A DNA stretch of 64,000 bases from Campylobacter curvus. Lineage in GTDB: Bacteria; Campylobacterota; Campylobacteria; Campylobacterales; Campylobacteraceae. Below are positions 34,651 to 44,281 of the stretch, one piece after another. A model generated the notes under the pieces. The model saw nothing but the letters and a program-made list of their open reading frames with translations, was not told the origin of the DNA and did not search any database. A program made the position numbers and the translations under genes. Location of the stretch: contig NZ_CP053826.1 of NCBI RefSeq assembly GCF_013372125.1, positions 62,001 to 126,000 of the forward strand, given 5' to 3'. The stretch's first letter is position 1. Every line of letters begins with the position of its first letter.

Positions 34651-35409
34651 TCACCACTCGTTTATCGCGTATAAAAGCGCCAGGCGATTTTGACGCAAAA
34701 GCTCATCGGAAAGCTCGTCATACTCTTTTCCTAACCCCTTTTGCTGCGCCATATATGGTGGGCTGTCGTTCCACGAGCCCATCGCGCCAAATACATCCGA
34801 GATATCAGCCGCTAAAAATAGCCCTAAATTTGGCCGTGGTAGGGCTAGGATATTTTTGTCTATATACTCTGCAGCTACGGTGTCATCGTCGTTTAGGGCG
34901 TTTAGCGCCTTTTGGAAAATATCGGCGAAATGCTCGCACTCAATCTCTTGCGCCAAGGCTTTGATGCGTGTCAAAATAGACGCGAATTCCACCCTATTAT
35001 CGTCAAATTTAGGCTTTTGCTCGGGCGGATTTTCCCATTTATTCTCGGTATATGTTATCAGCCATTTGCCGTCTTGCGAAGACTGGCGAGTAAATTCCCA
35101 GTGTGGCGTGAAGTAGCTTGCCGCCCCATCCGCGAAAAAGCACGCAATACCGCTTGCCGTGGTGTTTGAAAAGCCAAGTAGCGAGCGATCCGGCACGCTA
35201 GTAGGGGATAGAAATTTCATATCGTCCAGCCCAAGCTTTCGTATGCGTTCAAACCACTCGCTCACACTCCGCGCAACGCTGCCGTCTTGAAATAAAAATT
35301 TCGTCTCATCCTCGTAATTTAGCGGAGCATAGTCTATCTCGCCGCCATTTTTCAGGGCTATTTTGGCTGCCGTAACGATAGCGCAGGTCTGATACATCTG
35401 CCCGTTCAT
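34651..35409 (-). CDS. cytoplasmic protein of unknown function
   Basis: 252 aa; I do not recognise the family. It has no signal peptide or membrane segment and is rich in Asp, Glu and aromatic residues. Visible features are an N-terminal helix (TCAIVTAAKIAL), the SVSEWFERIRKLGLDDMKFLSPTSVPDRS block, a central helix-rich part (FASILTRIKALAQEIECEHFADIFQKALNALND), and a conserved-looking end (DVFGAMGSWNDSPP, LLRQNRLALLYAINEW). It begins 31 nt after hemJ on the same strand and is probably co-transcribed. ATG codons at 35409 and 35397 are both possible starts. Confidence 0.75.
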   Translation of the reverse strand: MNGQMYQTCAIVTAAKIALKNGGEIDYAPLNYEDETKFLFQDGSVARSVSEWFERIRKLGLDDMKFLSPTSVPDRSLLGFSNTTASGIACFFADGAASYFTPHWEFTRQSSQDGKWLITYTENKWENPPEQKPKFDDNRVEFASILTRIKALAQEIECEHFADIFQKALNALNDDDTVAAEYIDKNILALPRPNLGLFLAADISDVFGAMGSWNDSPPYMAQQKGLGKEYDELSDELLRQNRLALLYAINEW

Positions 35410-35440
35410 TTCCGCCTCATTTGCTCGTTTAGCGTAAAAT

Positions 35441-35875
35441 TTAGAAAGGATTTACGATCATGATCCAGATGATGATCAAAAGACAGATCGTCGGGACCTC
35501 GTTGTATGCCCTAAAGAACATACCAGACCGACTACAGCGTTTCTCGCGAAGCTGTTTCATGTATCTGCCAAGATCAAGATGATAAATCGCCATGAGCACT
35601 ACGACTAATATCTTTACATGGATATGTCCGGTTTTTAGCAGATCGGGCATGGCTATTAGTATCAAAGCTCCCGTCACGAAAGAGCCGATGAGTGCGACCC
35701 AGCCGATGTAATGATACATCTTATACTCCTGCACTTCGACGACTTTGACGAAGTCGGGCTTATCCATATTTTCGGCGTGATAGACATAAAGTCGCGGCTG
35801 GTAGAATAAAAACGCCATCCACGACACGAAAAATATGTAATGTAAAAATTTAAAGTAAAGGTAATACTCCGACAT
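35441..35875 (-). CDS. hemJ: protoporphyrinogen IX oxidase HemJ (CopD-related membrane protein)
   Basis: 144 aa with four membrane segments. Family signatures: YLYFKFLHYIFFVSWMAFLFYQPRLYVYHAE at the N-terminus, including His12 in the first helix, YHYIGWVALIGSFVTG, HVKILVVVLMAIYHLDLGRYMKQL, and RAYNEVPTICLLIIIWIMI. HemJ performs the oxygen-independent oxidation of protoporphyrinogen IX in haem synthesis, which suits the cytochrome-rich metabolism suggested by this window. It is 9 nt downstream of the TM2 gene and belongs to the glmM-lspA-TM2-hemJ run. Confidence 0.9.
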   Translation of the reverse strand: MSEYYLYFKFLHYIFFVSWMAFLFYQPRLYVYHAENMDKPDFVKVVEVQEYKMYHYIGWVALIGSFVTGALILIAMPDLLKTGHIHVKILVVVLMAIYHLDLGRYMKQLREKRCSRSGMFFRAYNEVPTICLLIIIWIMIVNPF

Positions 35876-35884
35876 TTCCTCTCC

Positions 35885-36244
35885 TTATCTAAAAAGTATC
35901 TCGCGTCTTGCTTCAAATTCCGCTTTGCTTATCGCCCCGCTCTCGTATAGCTCGTAAAGCCGCTTCAAATCAGCCTCCTTGCTCTGCATCTTGAGGCTTC
36001 TTTTAAGCTCCTCTTTTTGTAAATTTCGCTCTACGTAAGAGCTCGTCAAAAACACGTCGATCACCCACCAGATGCCCCAAACTGCGAGGAATAAGTAACC
36101 GATCAAGACGATCTTGAGCGCTGCTCCTACGAAAAACAGCCCCATCATCAAAAATCCGCTGATAAATTTACCCAGATATATCCTGTGAGCTCCGAGCCAG
36201 CCGGCGAAAAACCATAATGCGTAAGCAATGTAGATATTGTTCAT
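35885..36244 (-). CDS. TM2-domain membrane protein with C-terminal SHOCT-like motif
   Basis: 119 aa. The TM2 domain covers about residues 1-70: YALWFFAGWLGAHRIYLGKFISGFLMMG, the WWVIDVF end motif, and two hydrophobic helices. The C-terminal 30 residues (LKRLYELYESGAISKAEFEARREILF) form a SHOCT-type short helix pair, often found in proteins that oligomerise. The role of these proteins in bacteria is not established. It sits between lspA and hemJ with short spacers, so it is transcribed with them. Confidence 0.85.
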   Translation of the reverse strand: MNNIYIAYALWFFAGWLGAHRIYLGKFISGFLMMGLFFVGAALKIVLIGYLFLAVWGIWWVIDVFLTSSYVERNLQKEELKRSLKMQSKEADLKRLYELYESGAISKAEFEARREILFR

Positions 36245-36279
36245 TTCTTTCCTTTAGTGCGCTAGAGCGGGGCAAAATT

Positions 36280-36726
36280 TTAATCCTTTGAGCCGGCAAA
36301 AAAGCTTTGCCAAAGTATCAAAACAACCGCAAGGTCAATCATAACATCTGCAAAGTTAAAAACAGCAAAATTAAACCATTTGTGCCAAAAAACGTAGTCT
36401 ACGACGCCTCCGTGGATGAAGCGATCGATGATGTTCGAGCTGCCGGCCCCAAGCAGCGCTCCAAGCGCGGTGGCGTGGGCATTTAGCAGGTGCTTTTCTA
36501 GGATCAGGTACAAAAAGACTGCGGCGATGAGGGCAAGCTGGATAAATTTCAGCCATTTGCCCAAAAAGGCGAACATCGAAAACGCTACGCCTTCGTTGTA
36601 AGTAAGCACGAGCGAGAAATACTCGCCCTCCCAGCTAAAGCCGCTTATAAACAGCATTTTGATGGCTTGATCGAGTGTGAATATCAGCGCGAAAGCCGTG
36701 AAAAATTTGATCAAAATTTTAGGCAT
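36280..36726 (-). CDS. lspA: prolipoprotein signal peptidase (signal peptidase II)
   Basis: 148 aa with four membrane segments. It cleaves signal peptides from lipoproteins in the inner membrane. The two catalytic aspartates are present: Asp101 in GSSNIIDRF and Asp127 in FNFADVMID; Asp19 in TLDQAIK matches the conserved N-terminal region. The start overlaps the glmM 3' end by 8 nt, so translation is coupled. The window contains at least one candidate substrate, the lipoprotein at 59.8 kb. Confidence 0.96.
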   Translation of the reverse strand: MPKILIKFFTAFALIFTLDQAIKMLFISGFSWEGEYFSLVLTYNEGVAFSMFAFLGKWLKFIQLALIAAVFLYLILEKHLLNAHATALGALLGAGSSNIIDRFIHGGVVDYVFWHKWFNFAVFNFADVMIDLAVVLILWQSFFAGSKD

Positions 36727-38059
36727 TTAGGGCTTTTATGAAAAATTTCTCGACTTCATTCATGCGCTTTTCGACTAAATTTTGATTTTTGCCCTCAAGC
36801 AAGAGACGTATCACGTTTTCGGTACCAGAGTATCTAAACAGCGACCTGATACCGTCTTTTTCGAGACTTTTTTCGAGCTCTTTTAGCCCCGCGATCTTTT
36901 CAAGCGGTTTTTTCTCCGTGATCTTTAAATTTAGCAAAATTTGCGGATACGGCTTGATGGCTTTAAAAATTTCGCTCGCTTTTTTGCCCTTTTTTAGCAT
37001 CATCGCGACGACTTGCATCGAGGTCACGAGCCCGTCGCCGGTTTTGGCATAGTCGTTAAATATCACGTGTCCGCTTTGCTCTCCGCCAAAATTTATGCCG
37101 TTTTCTTTCATCATCTCAAGGACATATTTGTCGCCGACATTTGCACGAAGCAGTTTGATTTTGTGAGATTTCAGATAGTCTTCCAAGGCTGCGTTACTCA
37201 TGACGGTCGCGACGACTGCGCCGCCTTTTAACGCCTTTTTCTCGTTTAGATAAGTGGCCAGCACGCCAAGCACGGCATCTCCATGCACGACTTCGCCGTT
37301 TTCATCGACCACTACGAGCCTGTCGGCATCCCCGTCAAATGCAAAGCCGATGTCCGCACGCAGACGTTTTACCTCGTTTGCAAGCTCCTCGGGATGCAGC
37401 GCTCCGCAGCTTTGGTTGATATTGCTTCCGTTTGGCTCGTCGTTTATCACGATGACATCGGCCCCAAGCTCGCTAAATACAGTCGGTGCGACCTTGTAAG
37501 CCGCGCCGTTTGCGACATCTAGCACTACTCTTAAATTTTTAAGCGTCAGCTCTTTTGGGAAGGAATTTTTGATTTGTACGATGTAGCGGCCGATAACATC
37601 GTCTATACGCTTATTTGCGCCGATTTCGGTCATCGTTTTTTGAGCGTTTGCGATCATCTCGTCGTCGTAGTAAATTTTTTCGATCTCGGCTTCTATGTTT
37701 TCTTCTATCTTGTCGCCGCAATTATCGAAAAATTTTATGCCGTTGTCGTAGTATGGGTTATGACTGGCACTTATCATGATGCCCGCGTCACAGCGCATAT
37801 TTTCGGTCAAAAATGCGATCGCAGGCGTAGGCATCGGACCGATTTGAAGCACATTGTATCCGACTGCAGTTAGCCCTGCAACTATCGCGGTTTCTATCAT
37901 ATAGCCGCTTTTTCTGGTATCTTTGCCGACTAGGATCACGTTTGTAGCGGAGTATTTTCTAAAGTAAATTCCGGCCGCCATCGCAAGGCGCATAGCCGTT
38001 TGTGCAGAGAGCTTTTCTCCGGCTTTGCCGCGAACGCCGTCAGTACCAAATAGTTTCAT
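36719..38059 (-). CDS. glmM: phosphoglucosamine mutase
   Basis: 446 aa. It converts glucosamine-6-phosphate to glucosamine-1-phosphate for UDP-GlcNAc and the cell wall. The active-site serine is Ser99 in [12 protein letters not shown]; the metal loop [13 protein letters not shown] and the phosphate-binding [12 protein letters not shown] are complete. The N-terminus [13 protein letters not shown] matches the family start. It is the first gene of the minus-strand run through lspA, and it is divergent from rpsT with 171 nt between them. Confidence 0.97.
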   Translation of the reverse strand: MKLFGTDGVRGKAGEKLSAQTAMRLAMAAGIYFRKYSATNVILVGKDTRKSGYMIETAIVAGLTAVGYNVLQIGPMPTPAIAFLTENMRCDAGIMISASHNPYYDNGIKFFDNCGDKIEENIEAEIEKIYYDDEMIANAQKTMTEIGANKRIDDVIGRYIVQIKNSFPKELTLKNLRVVLDVANGAAYKVAPTVFSELGADVIVINDEPNGSNINQSCGALHPEELANEVKRLRADIGFAFDGDADRLVVVDENGEVVHGDAVLGVLATYLNEKKALKGGAVVATVMSNAALEDYLKSHKIKLLRANVGDKYVLEMMKENGINFGGEQSGHVIFNDYAKTGDGLVTSMQVVAMMLKKGKKASEIFKAIKPYPQILLNLKITEKKPLEKIAGLKELEKSLEKDGIRSLFRYSGTENVIRLLLEGKNQNLVEKRMNEVEKFFIKALNA

Positions 38060-38194
38060 AGATTATCCTTTTATTAAAATTTAGCCTCGTTGATTTCAGC
38101 GTTATTTTATCAAAATTTCTCAAATTTAAGCCCTAAAATTTTTCTCACTCTTTAAATTTTACTTAAATTAAGCGCCATTTAAAACTAAATTTTA

Positions 38195-38200
38195 TATAAT
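38195..38200 (+). promoter_or_regulatory. -10 box of rpsT
   Basis: TATAAT in TTTTATATAATCACG, 30 nt before the rpsT start. Confidence 0.6.
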
Positions 38201-38230
38201 CACGGACTAAAATTATCAAAAAGGTATATT

Positions 38231-38500
38231 ATGGCAAACCATAAATCTGCTGAAAAAAGAGCAAGACAGACTATAAAAAGAACTGAAAGAAACAGATTTT
38301 ACCGCACAAGACTTAAAAATATAACAAAAGCTGTGCGTGAAGCTGTTGAAGCAAAAGACGTAAATGCCGCTAATGAAGCGCTTAAGCTCGCAAATAAAAG
38401 CATTCATAGCTTCGTAAGTAAAGGCTTTTTGAAAAAACAAACCGCAGCTCGCCGCGTTAGCCGCCTTGCACAACTTGTAAATACATTAAAAGTCGCCTAA
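38231..38500 (+). CDS. rpsT: 30S ribosomal protein S20
   Basis: 89 aa, very basic. N-terminus [21 protein letters not shown] and end [17 protein letters not shown] are standard for S20, which binds 16S rRNA. ATG at 38231 after AAAAAGG. prfA begins 9 nt after the stop, a pairing conserved in epsilonproteobacteria, so the two share the promoter at 38195. Confidence 0.98.
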   Translation: MANHKSAEKRARQTIKRTERNRFYRTRLKNITKAVREAVEAKDVNAANEALKLANKSIHSFVSKGFLKKQTAARRVSRLAQLVNTLKVA

Positions 38501-38509
38501 TCTCCCTTA

Positions 38510-39577
38510 ATGTTTGCCGACAAACTCCGTCCATTTTTGGATCGCTATAATGAAATTTCCGCACTTCTTGGCGATCCAAATATAATAAACGACATCGAAA
38601 AGATGACCAAACTCTCAAAAGAGCAGTCATCTATCGAACCTATCAAAAATGCGGCAAGCCAATATCTACAAACACTAGACGATATCGAAGAAAACAAAGC
38701 CCTGCTTGATGACGCCGAGCTTAGCGAGCTTGCGCGCGAGGAGCTAAAATCAGCCCAAGTCCGCAAAGAAGAGCTTGAAAACGAGATCAAAATTTTACTC
38801 TTGCCAAAAGATTCTAACGACGATAAAAATATCTTTTTAGAGATCCGTGCAGGCACCGGTGGCGATGAGGCAGCGCTTTTCGTAGGAGATTTGTTTAACG
38901 CTTACATTAGATATGCAGATTTGCGCGGGTATAAATTTGAGATCGTCAGCCAAAGCGAAGGAAGCGCGGGAGGATTTAAAGAGATTATCTTGCTTATAAA
39001 GGGCAAGGGAGCTTATTCGCGCTTAAAATTTGAGGGCGGCACCCACCGCGTCCAGCGCGTACCAGAGACCGAGAGTCAGGGGCGCGTGCATACCTCAGCC
39101 GTCACGGTCGCGATCATGCCCGAGGTCGAGGACAGTGAGATCGAGATAAATCCAAACGACCTTCGTATCGACGTCATGCGAAGCTCCGGGCATGGCGGGC
39201 AAAGCGTAAATACGACCGATAGTGCTGTTCGTATCACTCACATCCCTACAGGACTCGTCGTTACGAATCAAGACGGCAAGAGCCAGCACAAAAATAAAGA
39301 GGCTGCGATGAAGGTGCTAAAGGCGCGCCTTTACGAGATGCAAGAGGCCGAACGCATCGCTAAAGAGACTAGCGAGCGCAAAAGTCAAGTCGGCACGGGA
39401 GATCGCTCTGGGCGCATCCGCACCTATAACTTCCCGCAAAATCGCATAAGCGACCACCGTATAAATTTGACTCTTTACCGCCTCGATGCGATAATGGCAG
39501 GCGGACTTTTCGACGAGATCATCGAGCCGCTCATTGCCCATCATCAGGCCGAAGCGATCACTGACGCCGGACTTTGA
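38510..39577 (+). CDS. prfA: peptide chain release factor 1
   Basis: 355 aa. It ends translation at UAA and UAG. The GGQ motif that triggers peptide release is at 229-231 ([10 protein letters not shown]), and the stop-reading tripeptide region reads PET at 185-187 ([11 protein letters not shown]). An N-terminal coiled coil and the C-terminal [16 protein letters not shown] end are complete. ATG at 38510 sits 9 nt after rpsT. Confidence 0.97.
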   Translation: MFADKLRPFLDRYNEISALLGDPNIINDIEKMTKLSKEQSSIEPIKNAASQYLQTLDDIEENKALLDDAELSELAREELKSAQVRKEELENEIKILLLPKDSNDDKNIFLEIRAGTGGDEAALFVGDLFNAYIRYADLRGYKFEIVSQSEGSAGGFKEIILLIKGKGAYSRLKFEGGTHRVQRVPETESQGRVHTSAVTVAIMPEVEDSEIEINPNDLRIDVMRSSGHGGQSVNTTDSAVRITHIPTGLVVTNQDGKSQHKNKEAAMKVLKARLYEMQEAERIAKETSERKSQVGTGDRSGRIRTYNFPQNRISDHRINLTLYRLDAIMAGGLFDEIIEPLIAHHQAEAITDAGL

Positions 39578-39777
39578 TATATATTTATAAAATATAAATC
39601 GACATTTCGCAAAGTTATTTTTGTAAATTTCTAACTCACAAATCCCAAAAATAGGCAATTTCGGTATTAAAATTTTATATTTGTTATGTTTTAAATTTAC
39701 ATATATTCTTTTTAAGTTTGGCTTAATTTTATTCAATTACAATTTCACTCACAAAACCAAAAATCAAAGGAGACGAA

Positions 39778-40197
39778 ATGTCTATAAGTGCAAGAAATCA
39801 ACTAAACGTTGAGATAACGGAGGTAAAATCAGGTGCGGTAAATTCGCTGATAGTAGCTAAAATGCCTGGTGGTGAGACACTAAAAGCGACAGTTACGATA
39901 GATAGCGAAAAGGCTCTTGGGCTAAAAGCCGGCAAAAAAGCAGTATTTTTGTTTAAGGCTTCAAGCGTTATCGTCGCTAAAAATGGTGAGCTAAAACTAA
40001 GCGCTACAAACCAAATCAAAGGCGTTGTGAGCGAAGTTAAAGACGGAGCTGTAAATTCAGAGATCATCATTGATGCAAAAGGCGATAAAATTTCAGCCAT
40101 CATAACAAAACATTCATCAGAGCATATGCATCTAAAAGTAGGCGACAGCGTCACTGCGATCATCAAAGCGACACAGATCATCGTCGGCGTTAAATAA
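39778..40197 (+). CDS. molbindin: tandem TOBE-domain molybdate-binding protein
   Basis: 139 aa made of two Mop/TOBE repeats: SARNQLNVEITEVKSGAVNSLIVAK and SATNQIKGVVSEVKDGAVNSEIIID, each about 65-70 residues and ending in an (A)SSVIVA/ATQIIVG strand. Such proteins bind molybdate or tungstate in the cytoplasm and buffer or deliver it to molybdenum enzymes. It is a lone gene; the 200-nt AT-rich upstream region has no clear ModE-type palindrome that I can support. ATG at 39778 after AAAGGAGA, and a strong terminator follows. Confidence 0.92.
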   Translation: MSISARNQLNVEITEVKSGAVNSLIVAKMPGGETLKATVTIDSEKALGLKAGKKAVFLFKASSVIVAKNGELKLSATNQIKGVVSEVKDGAVNSEIIIDAKGDKISAIITKHSSEHMHLKVGDSVTAIIKATQIIVGVK

Positions 40198-40201
40198 TTT
40201 C

Positions 40202-40220
40202 AAAGGGCGTTTCGCCCTTT
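40202..40220. terminator. bidirectional terminator after the molbindin gene
   Basis: AAAGGGCG and CGCCCTTT form a perfect 8-bp stem with a 3-nt loop and T-rich tail (TTTTTCTTCT), between convergent genes. Confidence 0.85.
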
Positions 40221-40239
40221 TTCTTCTAAATCCCTCAAA

Positions 40240-40479
40240 TTAATTCGTAAGATTAAGTTTATAAAGCCCGTTTTTGACTTTGCTAAAAATTTTAGCCTTT
40301 TGCAGAAGTTTAAAGGTCTCGATGACGGTTGGTTTGCTGACGTTTAAATTTTCGCAAATTTCAGAAATTTTGCAAAAGACAAACCCGTTTTCATCGCAGT
40401 TTAAAAGCAGTAAATTTATGATCTCGACCTTCTTTTCGCCTAGTATCGCCGAGTAAATTCCTCTTTCGTTTGGCGTCAT
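40240..40479 (-). CDS. small winged-helix DNA-binding protein, probable transcriptional regulator
   Basis: 79 aa from ATG at 40479, which overlaps the dgkA stop as ATGA; the longer frame from 40506 lies inside dgkA. The sequence (KVEIINLLLLNCDENGFVFCKISEICENLNVSKPTVIETFKLLQKAKIF) is a winged helix with a clear recognition helix NVSKPTVIETFKLL and a short beta wing (KVKNGLYKLNL). It resembles ArsR-like regulators; a similar small regulator gene next to dgkA occurs in C. jejuni as I recall. No metal-binding Cys pair in the ArsR position is evident. Its targets are unknown. Confidence 0.75.
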   Translation of the reverse strand: MTPNERGIYSAILGEKKVEIINLLLLNCDENGFVFCKISEICENLNVSKPTVIETFKLLQKAKIFSKVKNGLYKLNLTN

Positions 40480-40835
40480 AGTAAAGTCCAAAGCGTCAGT
40501 ACCCAAACGATCGCAGCTATTACGATCGATAAAAATACCGCCGCACTTCCGGCGTCTTTAGCCGCCTTTGCTAGCGGGTGGATGTCTCTCGTGCATAGAT
40601 CCACACACCTTTCTATCGCTGAATTCACACACTCTGCAAAGAGCACGAATATGAGCGAAGCTATAAGAGCGATGTGTAAATTCAGGCTAGTTGGCAAGAA
40701 AAACGAAACGATAATGAGCGGGGCGATGATATAAATTTCTATACGAAAGGAGCTTTCTTTACCGTAAATTTCGCAAAGCCCGTCCAATGCGTATTTCGTA
40801 TTTTTAAAAAAGTTATATTTTGGCTGATTTCTCAT
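40476..40835 (-). CDS. dgkA: diacylglycerol kinase
   Basis: 119 aa with three membrane segments. It phosphorylates diacylglycerol to phosphatidic acid in the inner membrane. Motifs: NTKYALDGLCEIYGKESSFRIEIYI at the N-terminus and the catalytic core FAECVNSAIERCVDLCTRDIHPLAKAAKDAGSAAVFL. Recycling diacylglycerol made by phosphoethanolamine transferases is a known role, and eptC is encoded 1.8 kb away. It overlaps the small regulator by 4 nt. Confidence 0.95.
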   Translation of the reverse strand: MRNQPKYNFFKNTKYALDGLCEIYGKESSFRIEIYIIAPLIIVSFFLPTSLNLHIALIASLIFVLFAECVNSAIERCVDLCTRDIHPLAKAAKDAGSAAVFLSIVIAAIVWVLTLWTLL

Positions 40836-41007
40836 GATCTTCCTTTGGCCTGAAATATATCATTTTGATGCTTACAAATAGTTTTTTGTAGTACTTGGGA
40901 TTATAATTTTAATACCAGCTTATATATAAAAATTAATTTGATATTTTTAGTAAAAAGTTGATAATTAATTTAAGAAATAGCAACTATCTTACTTCAAAGG
41001 AGCGAAC

Positions 41008-42570
41008 ATGAAAAAACAAGGTTTATCCAGAAGGGATTTTGTTAAATTTAGTGCAGTAGGCGCTAGCGCTTTGGCACTTAGCGGTATGAATTTAGTCGCT
41101 GCAATGAATGAAAAAGACGTCAAATGGGACGAGGAATTCGACGTCGTCATCATAGGCTCGGGCTTTGCCGCTCTTGCAGCCGGTGTGACATCGGCTAAAA
41201 AGGGCAACAAGGTCGTTTTGATCGAGAAAATGGGGCGCCTGGGAGGAAATTCCGTCATAAACGGGGGTATTTTTGCCGTTCCAAATAGCGACATCCAAAA
41301 GAAAGCCGGCATAAAAGACAGCACGGAGCTTTTTATGAGTGACTGCCTCAAGGCCGGTCGGGGCATAAACCACAGAGAGCTTCTTGAAATGCTTGGTAAA
41401 AGGGCGCAAGATGCGTATAAACTAACGCTTGATTGCGGTGCTAAATACATCGATCAGCTCACACATGCGGGCGGCCACTCCGTGCCAAGGAGCCTTCAGA
41501 CTGAAAACGGCAGCGGCTCTGGTATCGTGCTTCCTATGATCGACACGTTTGAAAAGCTTGACGGTACGACTGTCAAAAAAAGAACGAAATTTGACAACTT
41601 CGTCTTTGACGACAAAGGTGCGGTCGTAGGCGTCATCGTGCGAGAAAACTATAAATTTGACGGAAATTTGATGAGCGATGATGTCGAAAACAAAGGCGGT
41701 GACACCAAATACATCAAAGCCAAAAAGGCCGTTATGCTGGCTGCGGGCGGATTTTGCCGAGATAAAATTTTTAGACGCTTGCAAGATCCTAGGATCACGC
41801 CGGAAACAGACTCCACGAACCACCCGGGAGCCACAGCAGGCGCGCTATTGACGGCATTTAGAGCGGGTGCATATCCCGTACAGCCAAGCTGGATACAATA
41901 CGGACCTTGGGGATGCGCCGATGAGACCGGCTTTGGCGTCGGCTCGATGTTTAACGTAAACGGCTCTTTCCCGTTTGGAATTTCAGTCAATCCTCGCACC
42001 GGCAAACGCTACATGAACGAGCTCGCAGATCGTCGCACAAGGACCGAGGCGATGTTTAAGGTCATTCACGAAAAGGGCGATGATGATAAGAATTTCCCTA
42101 TAAATTTCTGCGATTCGCGCGCCTTGAAGCATATGTTGCCTGGACACTACGAAAAGGCGCTTGAGGCTGGAATTTGCAAGAAATTTGACACCATAGACGC
42201 CTTAGCCGCGGAGTATAAGATCCCAGTAGCCGAGCTTAAAAAAACTATCGCAAGGTATAATGAATTCGTCAAAAAAGGCAAGGACGAGGACTTTGGCAAG
42301 CCAGTCGCTGCGACTACTACAAAGGGCATCGACATATCTGTACCGCCGTTTTATGCAGAGCGCGGAACGCCAAAAGTCCACCATACGATGGGCGGGCTAA
42401 ACATCAACACTAAAGCGCAGGTCATAAATTCGCTGACCGCTCAGCCGATACCAAATCTTTACGCTGCAGGTGAGATAACAGGCGGTGTGCATGGCGCTAG
42501 CCGTCTTGGCTCCGTGGCGATAACTGACTGCCTTACATTTGGCATGATAGCTGCCGAGACGATCGGCTAA
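41008..42570 (+). CDS. second Tat-exported FAD-dependent reductase (flavocytochrome c flavin subunit family)
   Basis: 520 aa. Twin-arginine signal SRRDFVKFSAVGASALALSG (Arg8-Arg9), FAD motif VIIGSGFAALAAGVTSAKKG, and the active-site region motifs MNELADRRTRTEAM, HHTMGGLNINTKAQV and GGVHGASRLGSVAITD. It is clearly a paralogue of the flavoprotein at 18.9-20.5 kb, but no cytochrome gene is adjacent, so it must take electrons from carriers encoded elsewhere, perhaps the cytochromes at 17.6-18.7 kb. Substrate not determinable. ATG at 41008 after AAAGGAG. It lies between dgkA and eptC, which are neighbours in C. jejuni, suggesting insertion here. Confidence 0.9.
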   Translation: MKKQGLSRRDFVKFSAVGASALALSGMNLVAAMNEKDVKWDEEFDVVIIGSGFAALAAGVTSAKKGNKVVLIEKMGRLGGNSVINGGIFAVPNSDIQKKAGIKDSTELFMSDCLKAGRGINHRELLEMLGKRAQDAYKLTLDCGAKYIDQLTHAGGHSVPRSLQTENGSGSGIVLPMIDTFEKLDGTTVKKRTKFDNFVFDDKGAVVGVIVRENYKFDGNLMSDDVENKGGDTKYIKAKKAVMLAAGGFCRDKIFRRLQDPRITPETDSTNHPGATAGALLTAFRAGAYPVQPSWIQYGPWGCADETGFGVGSMFNVNGSFPFGISVNPRTGKRYMNELADRRTRTEAMFKVIHEKGDDDKNFPINFCDSRALKHMLPGHYEKALEAGICKKFDTIDALAAEYKIPVAELKKTIARYNEFVKKGKDEDFGKPVAATTTKGIDISVPPFYAERGTPKVHHTMGGLNINTKAQVINSLTAQPIPNLYAAGEITGGVHGASRLGSVAITDCLTFGMIAAETIG

Positions 42571-42578
42571 ATTTAGAA

Positions 42579-42601
42579 AAAGCCCGAGTTTTTCGGGCTT
42601 T
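42579..42601. terminator. bidirectional terminator between the flavoprotein gene and eptC
   Basis: AAAGCCCGA and TCGGGCTTT pair around GTTTT with A- and T-runs on both sides; strong rho-independent form. Confidence 0.85.
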
Positions 42602-44162
42602 ATTTTATGTTAAATAGGTCTAAATTTTGCTTGTAGACGCTTGTGTTTATATCAAAAAAGCCAAGCAGCGAGTGAAAGACGTTATCCTGAGAGAAGCGCT
42701 CGCCTTTTACGTTTTGTAAATTTTGCTTTTTATCCTTTAGGCTTTCGCCAAACCAAGCGATGGCAGGGATATGCTTTTGCTCGTCAGGCGCTATGGCGTA
42801 TGGCAGACCGTGCAGATAAATGCCGTTTTCTCCGAGGCTCTCGCCGTGATCAGAGAGATAAAATAGTGCTACATCGGCGTTTGTTTCCTGCTCTTTTAGC
42901 ATGTCGATTAGGTTTGACATTATAAAATCAGTGTAAAGTATCGTATTGTCATAGACGTTTACGATCTCTTCGCTACTGCAGTTTTTTAGCTCGCTCGTTT
43001 CGCAAGACGGGCTAAACTGGGCGAATTCTTTTGGATATCTCTCAAAATATGTCGGTCCGTGCGAGCCGATGATGTGGATAAATATCGCCGTATCGTTGTC
43101 ATCTTTTTTGGCGATCTCTAGCCAGTTTTTAGCATCTTCAAGTAGTACGGTATCCATGCCGACATCTCTTTGGATTACATTTTTCATACGGTCGCACACT
43201 CCCTTGCAGCCGTTGTCGTTTTCGGCCCAATACACATCAACGCCTGTTTTTGCCAGGATGTCGATCGCGTTTTCTTGGTTGTTCGCCTTATCGACCGAGA
43301 AATTTTCACGTCCTAAATTTGAAAACATGCAAGGGACGGACTGGGCCGTAGCCGTGCCGCAAGAGTAGAAATCCGGCAAGCTAACCACGTCTTTAGCTTG
43401 AGTAAATTTGTTCGTATCGTGTAGCTTGTAGCCGTTTAGCGAGTAGTTTGCCGAGCGCGCCGCTTCACCGACTATGAAAATAAGGATCTTTTGCCTGTCA
43501 CCTTTCACTCTCGTGGCGTCGGCTGCTATGATCTTGAATTCCTCTTTTTTGTAAAAATATCTTTTCTTTATGAATTTATTTGTCGAATATATCGGGTAAA
43601 ATGGCAAGTTGTAAAATCTAGCGTGATTGTGCTCTCTAAAAAAGGGCATGTACGTCTTTGTCAAAAATACACTAAATACTCCCAAAACGACTAAGCAGCC
43701 AAGTGTGAATGAGACTCTTTTGATGAGCTCTTGCTTGAAATTTGCGTATCGCACTTTTACTTTTATGATGTAGATTATCGGCAAAATGCACGTAAAAACG
43801 AGCCATAGCACTAGATTAAAATTTAGATAGCTTGCGGCTTCGGCTGGATTGGTCTCAAACACATTTCTTATCATCTCGCTATCTAAAATAACACCGTAAG
43901 CACCCATAAAATAAGCGCTTAAACTGCTTATCAGCACCGTAAGTACCGCGATAAATTTCCAAACATAGGGCATCAGTAGGATCGAGTATATAAAATTCGT
44001 CAATATAAAATAGATGATAGGAAGCGTGAAAAATATCGTTTTATTGCCATCAAAGCTTATGTCTTTAAGGCAAAATAAGAAAAATTGGTAGTTTAGTAAA
44101 AGCATAAAAATACTAAAAACCAAAATCAACGTGAGTGTCTTGATACGTAGGATTCTTTGCAT
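42600..44162 (-). CDS. eptC: phosphoethanolamine transferase (EptA/EptC family)
   Basis: 520 aa. Five N-terminal membrane segments (to about residue 175) are followed by a periplasmic sulfatase-like domain. The catalytic Thr lies in YSCGTATAQSVPCMFS, and metal-binding motifs FIVGEAARSANYSLNGY, FIHIIGSHGPTYFERYP and YLSDHGESLGENGIYLHG are intact. These enzymes move phosphoethanolamine from phosphatidylethanolamine to lipid A; the C. jejuni enzyme EptC also modifies the flagellar rod protein. The symbol is chosen because of the dgkA/xth neighbourhood. ATG at 44162 after GAAAGG; divergent from xth. Confidence 0.9.
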   Translation of the reverse strand: MQRILRIKTLTLILVFSIFMLLLNYQFFLFCLKDISFDGNKTIFFTLPIIYFILTNFIYSILLMPYVWKFIAVLTVLISSLSAYFMGAYGVILDSEMIRNVFETNPAEAASYLNFNLVLWLVFTCILPIIYIIKVKVRYANFKQELIKRVSFTLGCLVVLGVFSVFLTKTYMPFFREHNHARFYNLPFYPIYSTNKFIKKRYFYKKEEFKIIAADATRVKGDRQKILIFIVGEAARSANYSLNGYKLHDTNKFTQAKDVVSLPDFYSCGTATAQSVPCMFSNLGRENFSVDKANNQENAIDILAKTGVDVYWAENDNGCKGVCDRMKNVIQRDVGMDTVLLEDAKNWLEIAKKDDNDTAIFIHIIGSHGPTYFERYPKEFAQFSPSCETSELKNCSSEEIVNVYDNTILYTDFIMSNLIDMLKEQETNADVALFYLSDHGESLGENGIYLHGLPYAIAPDEQKHIPAIAWFGESLKDKKQNLQNVKGERFSQDNVFHSLLGFFDINTSVYKQNLDLFNIK

Positions 44163-44281
44163 GAAAAACCTTTCAGTAGTATTGAAATAGAATCAAAGAC
44201 GGTATTTTAATATTTTTTTAGTTATATAAAGCAAAAATTTGATATTTTTCGTCTAATAAATTTAAAATTTTAAGGCTTTTA

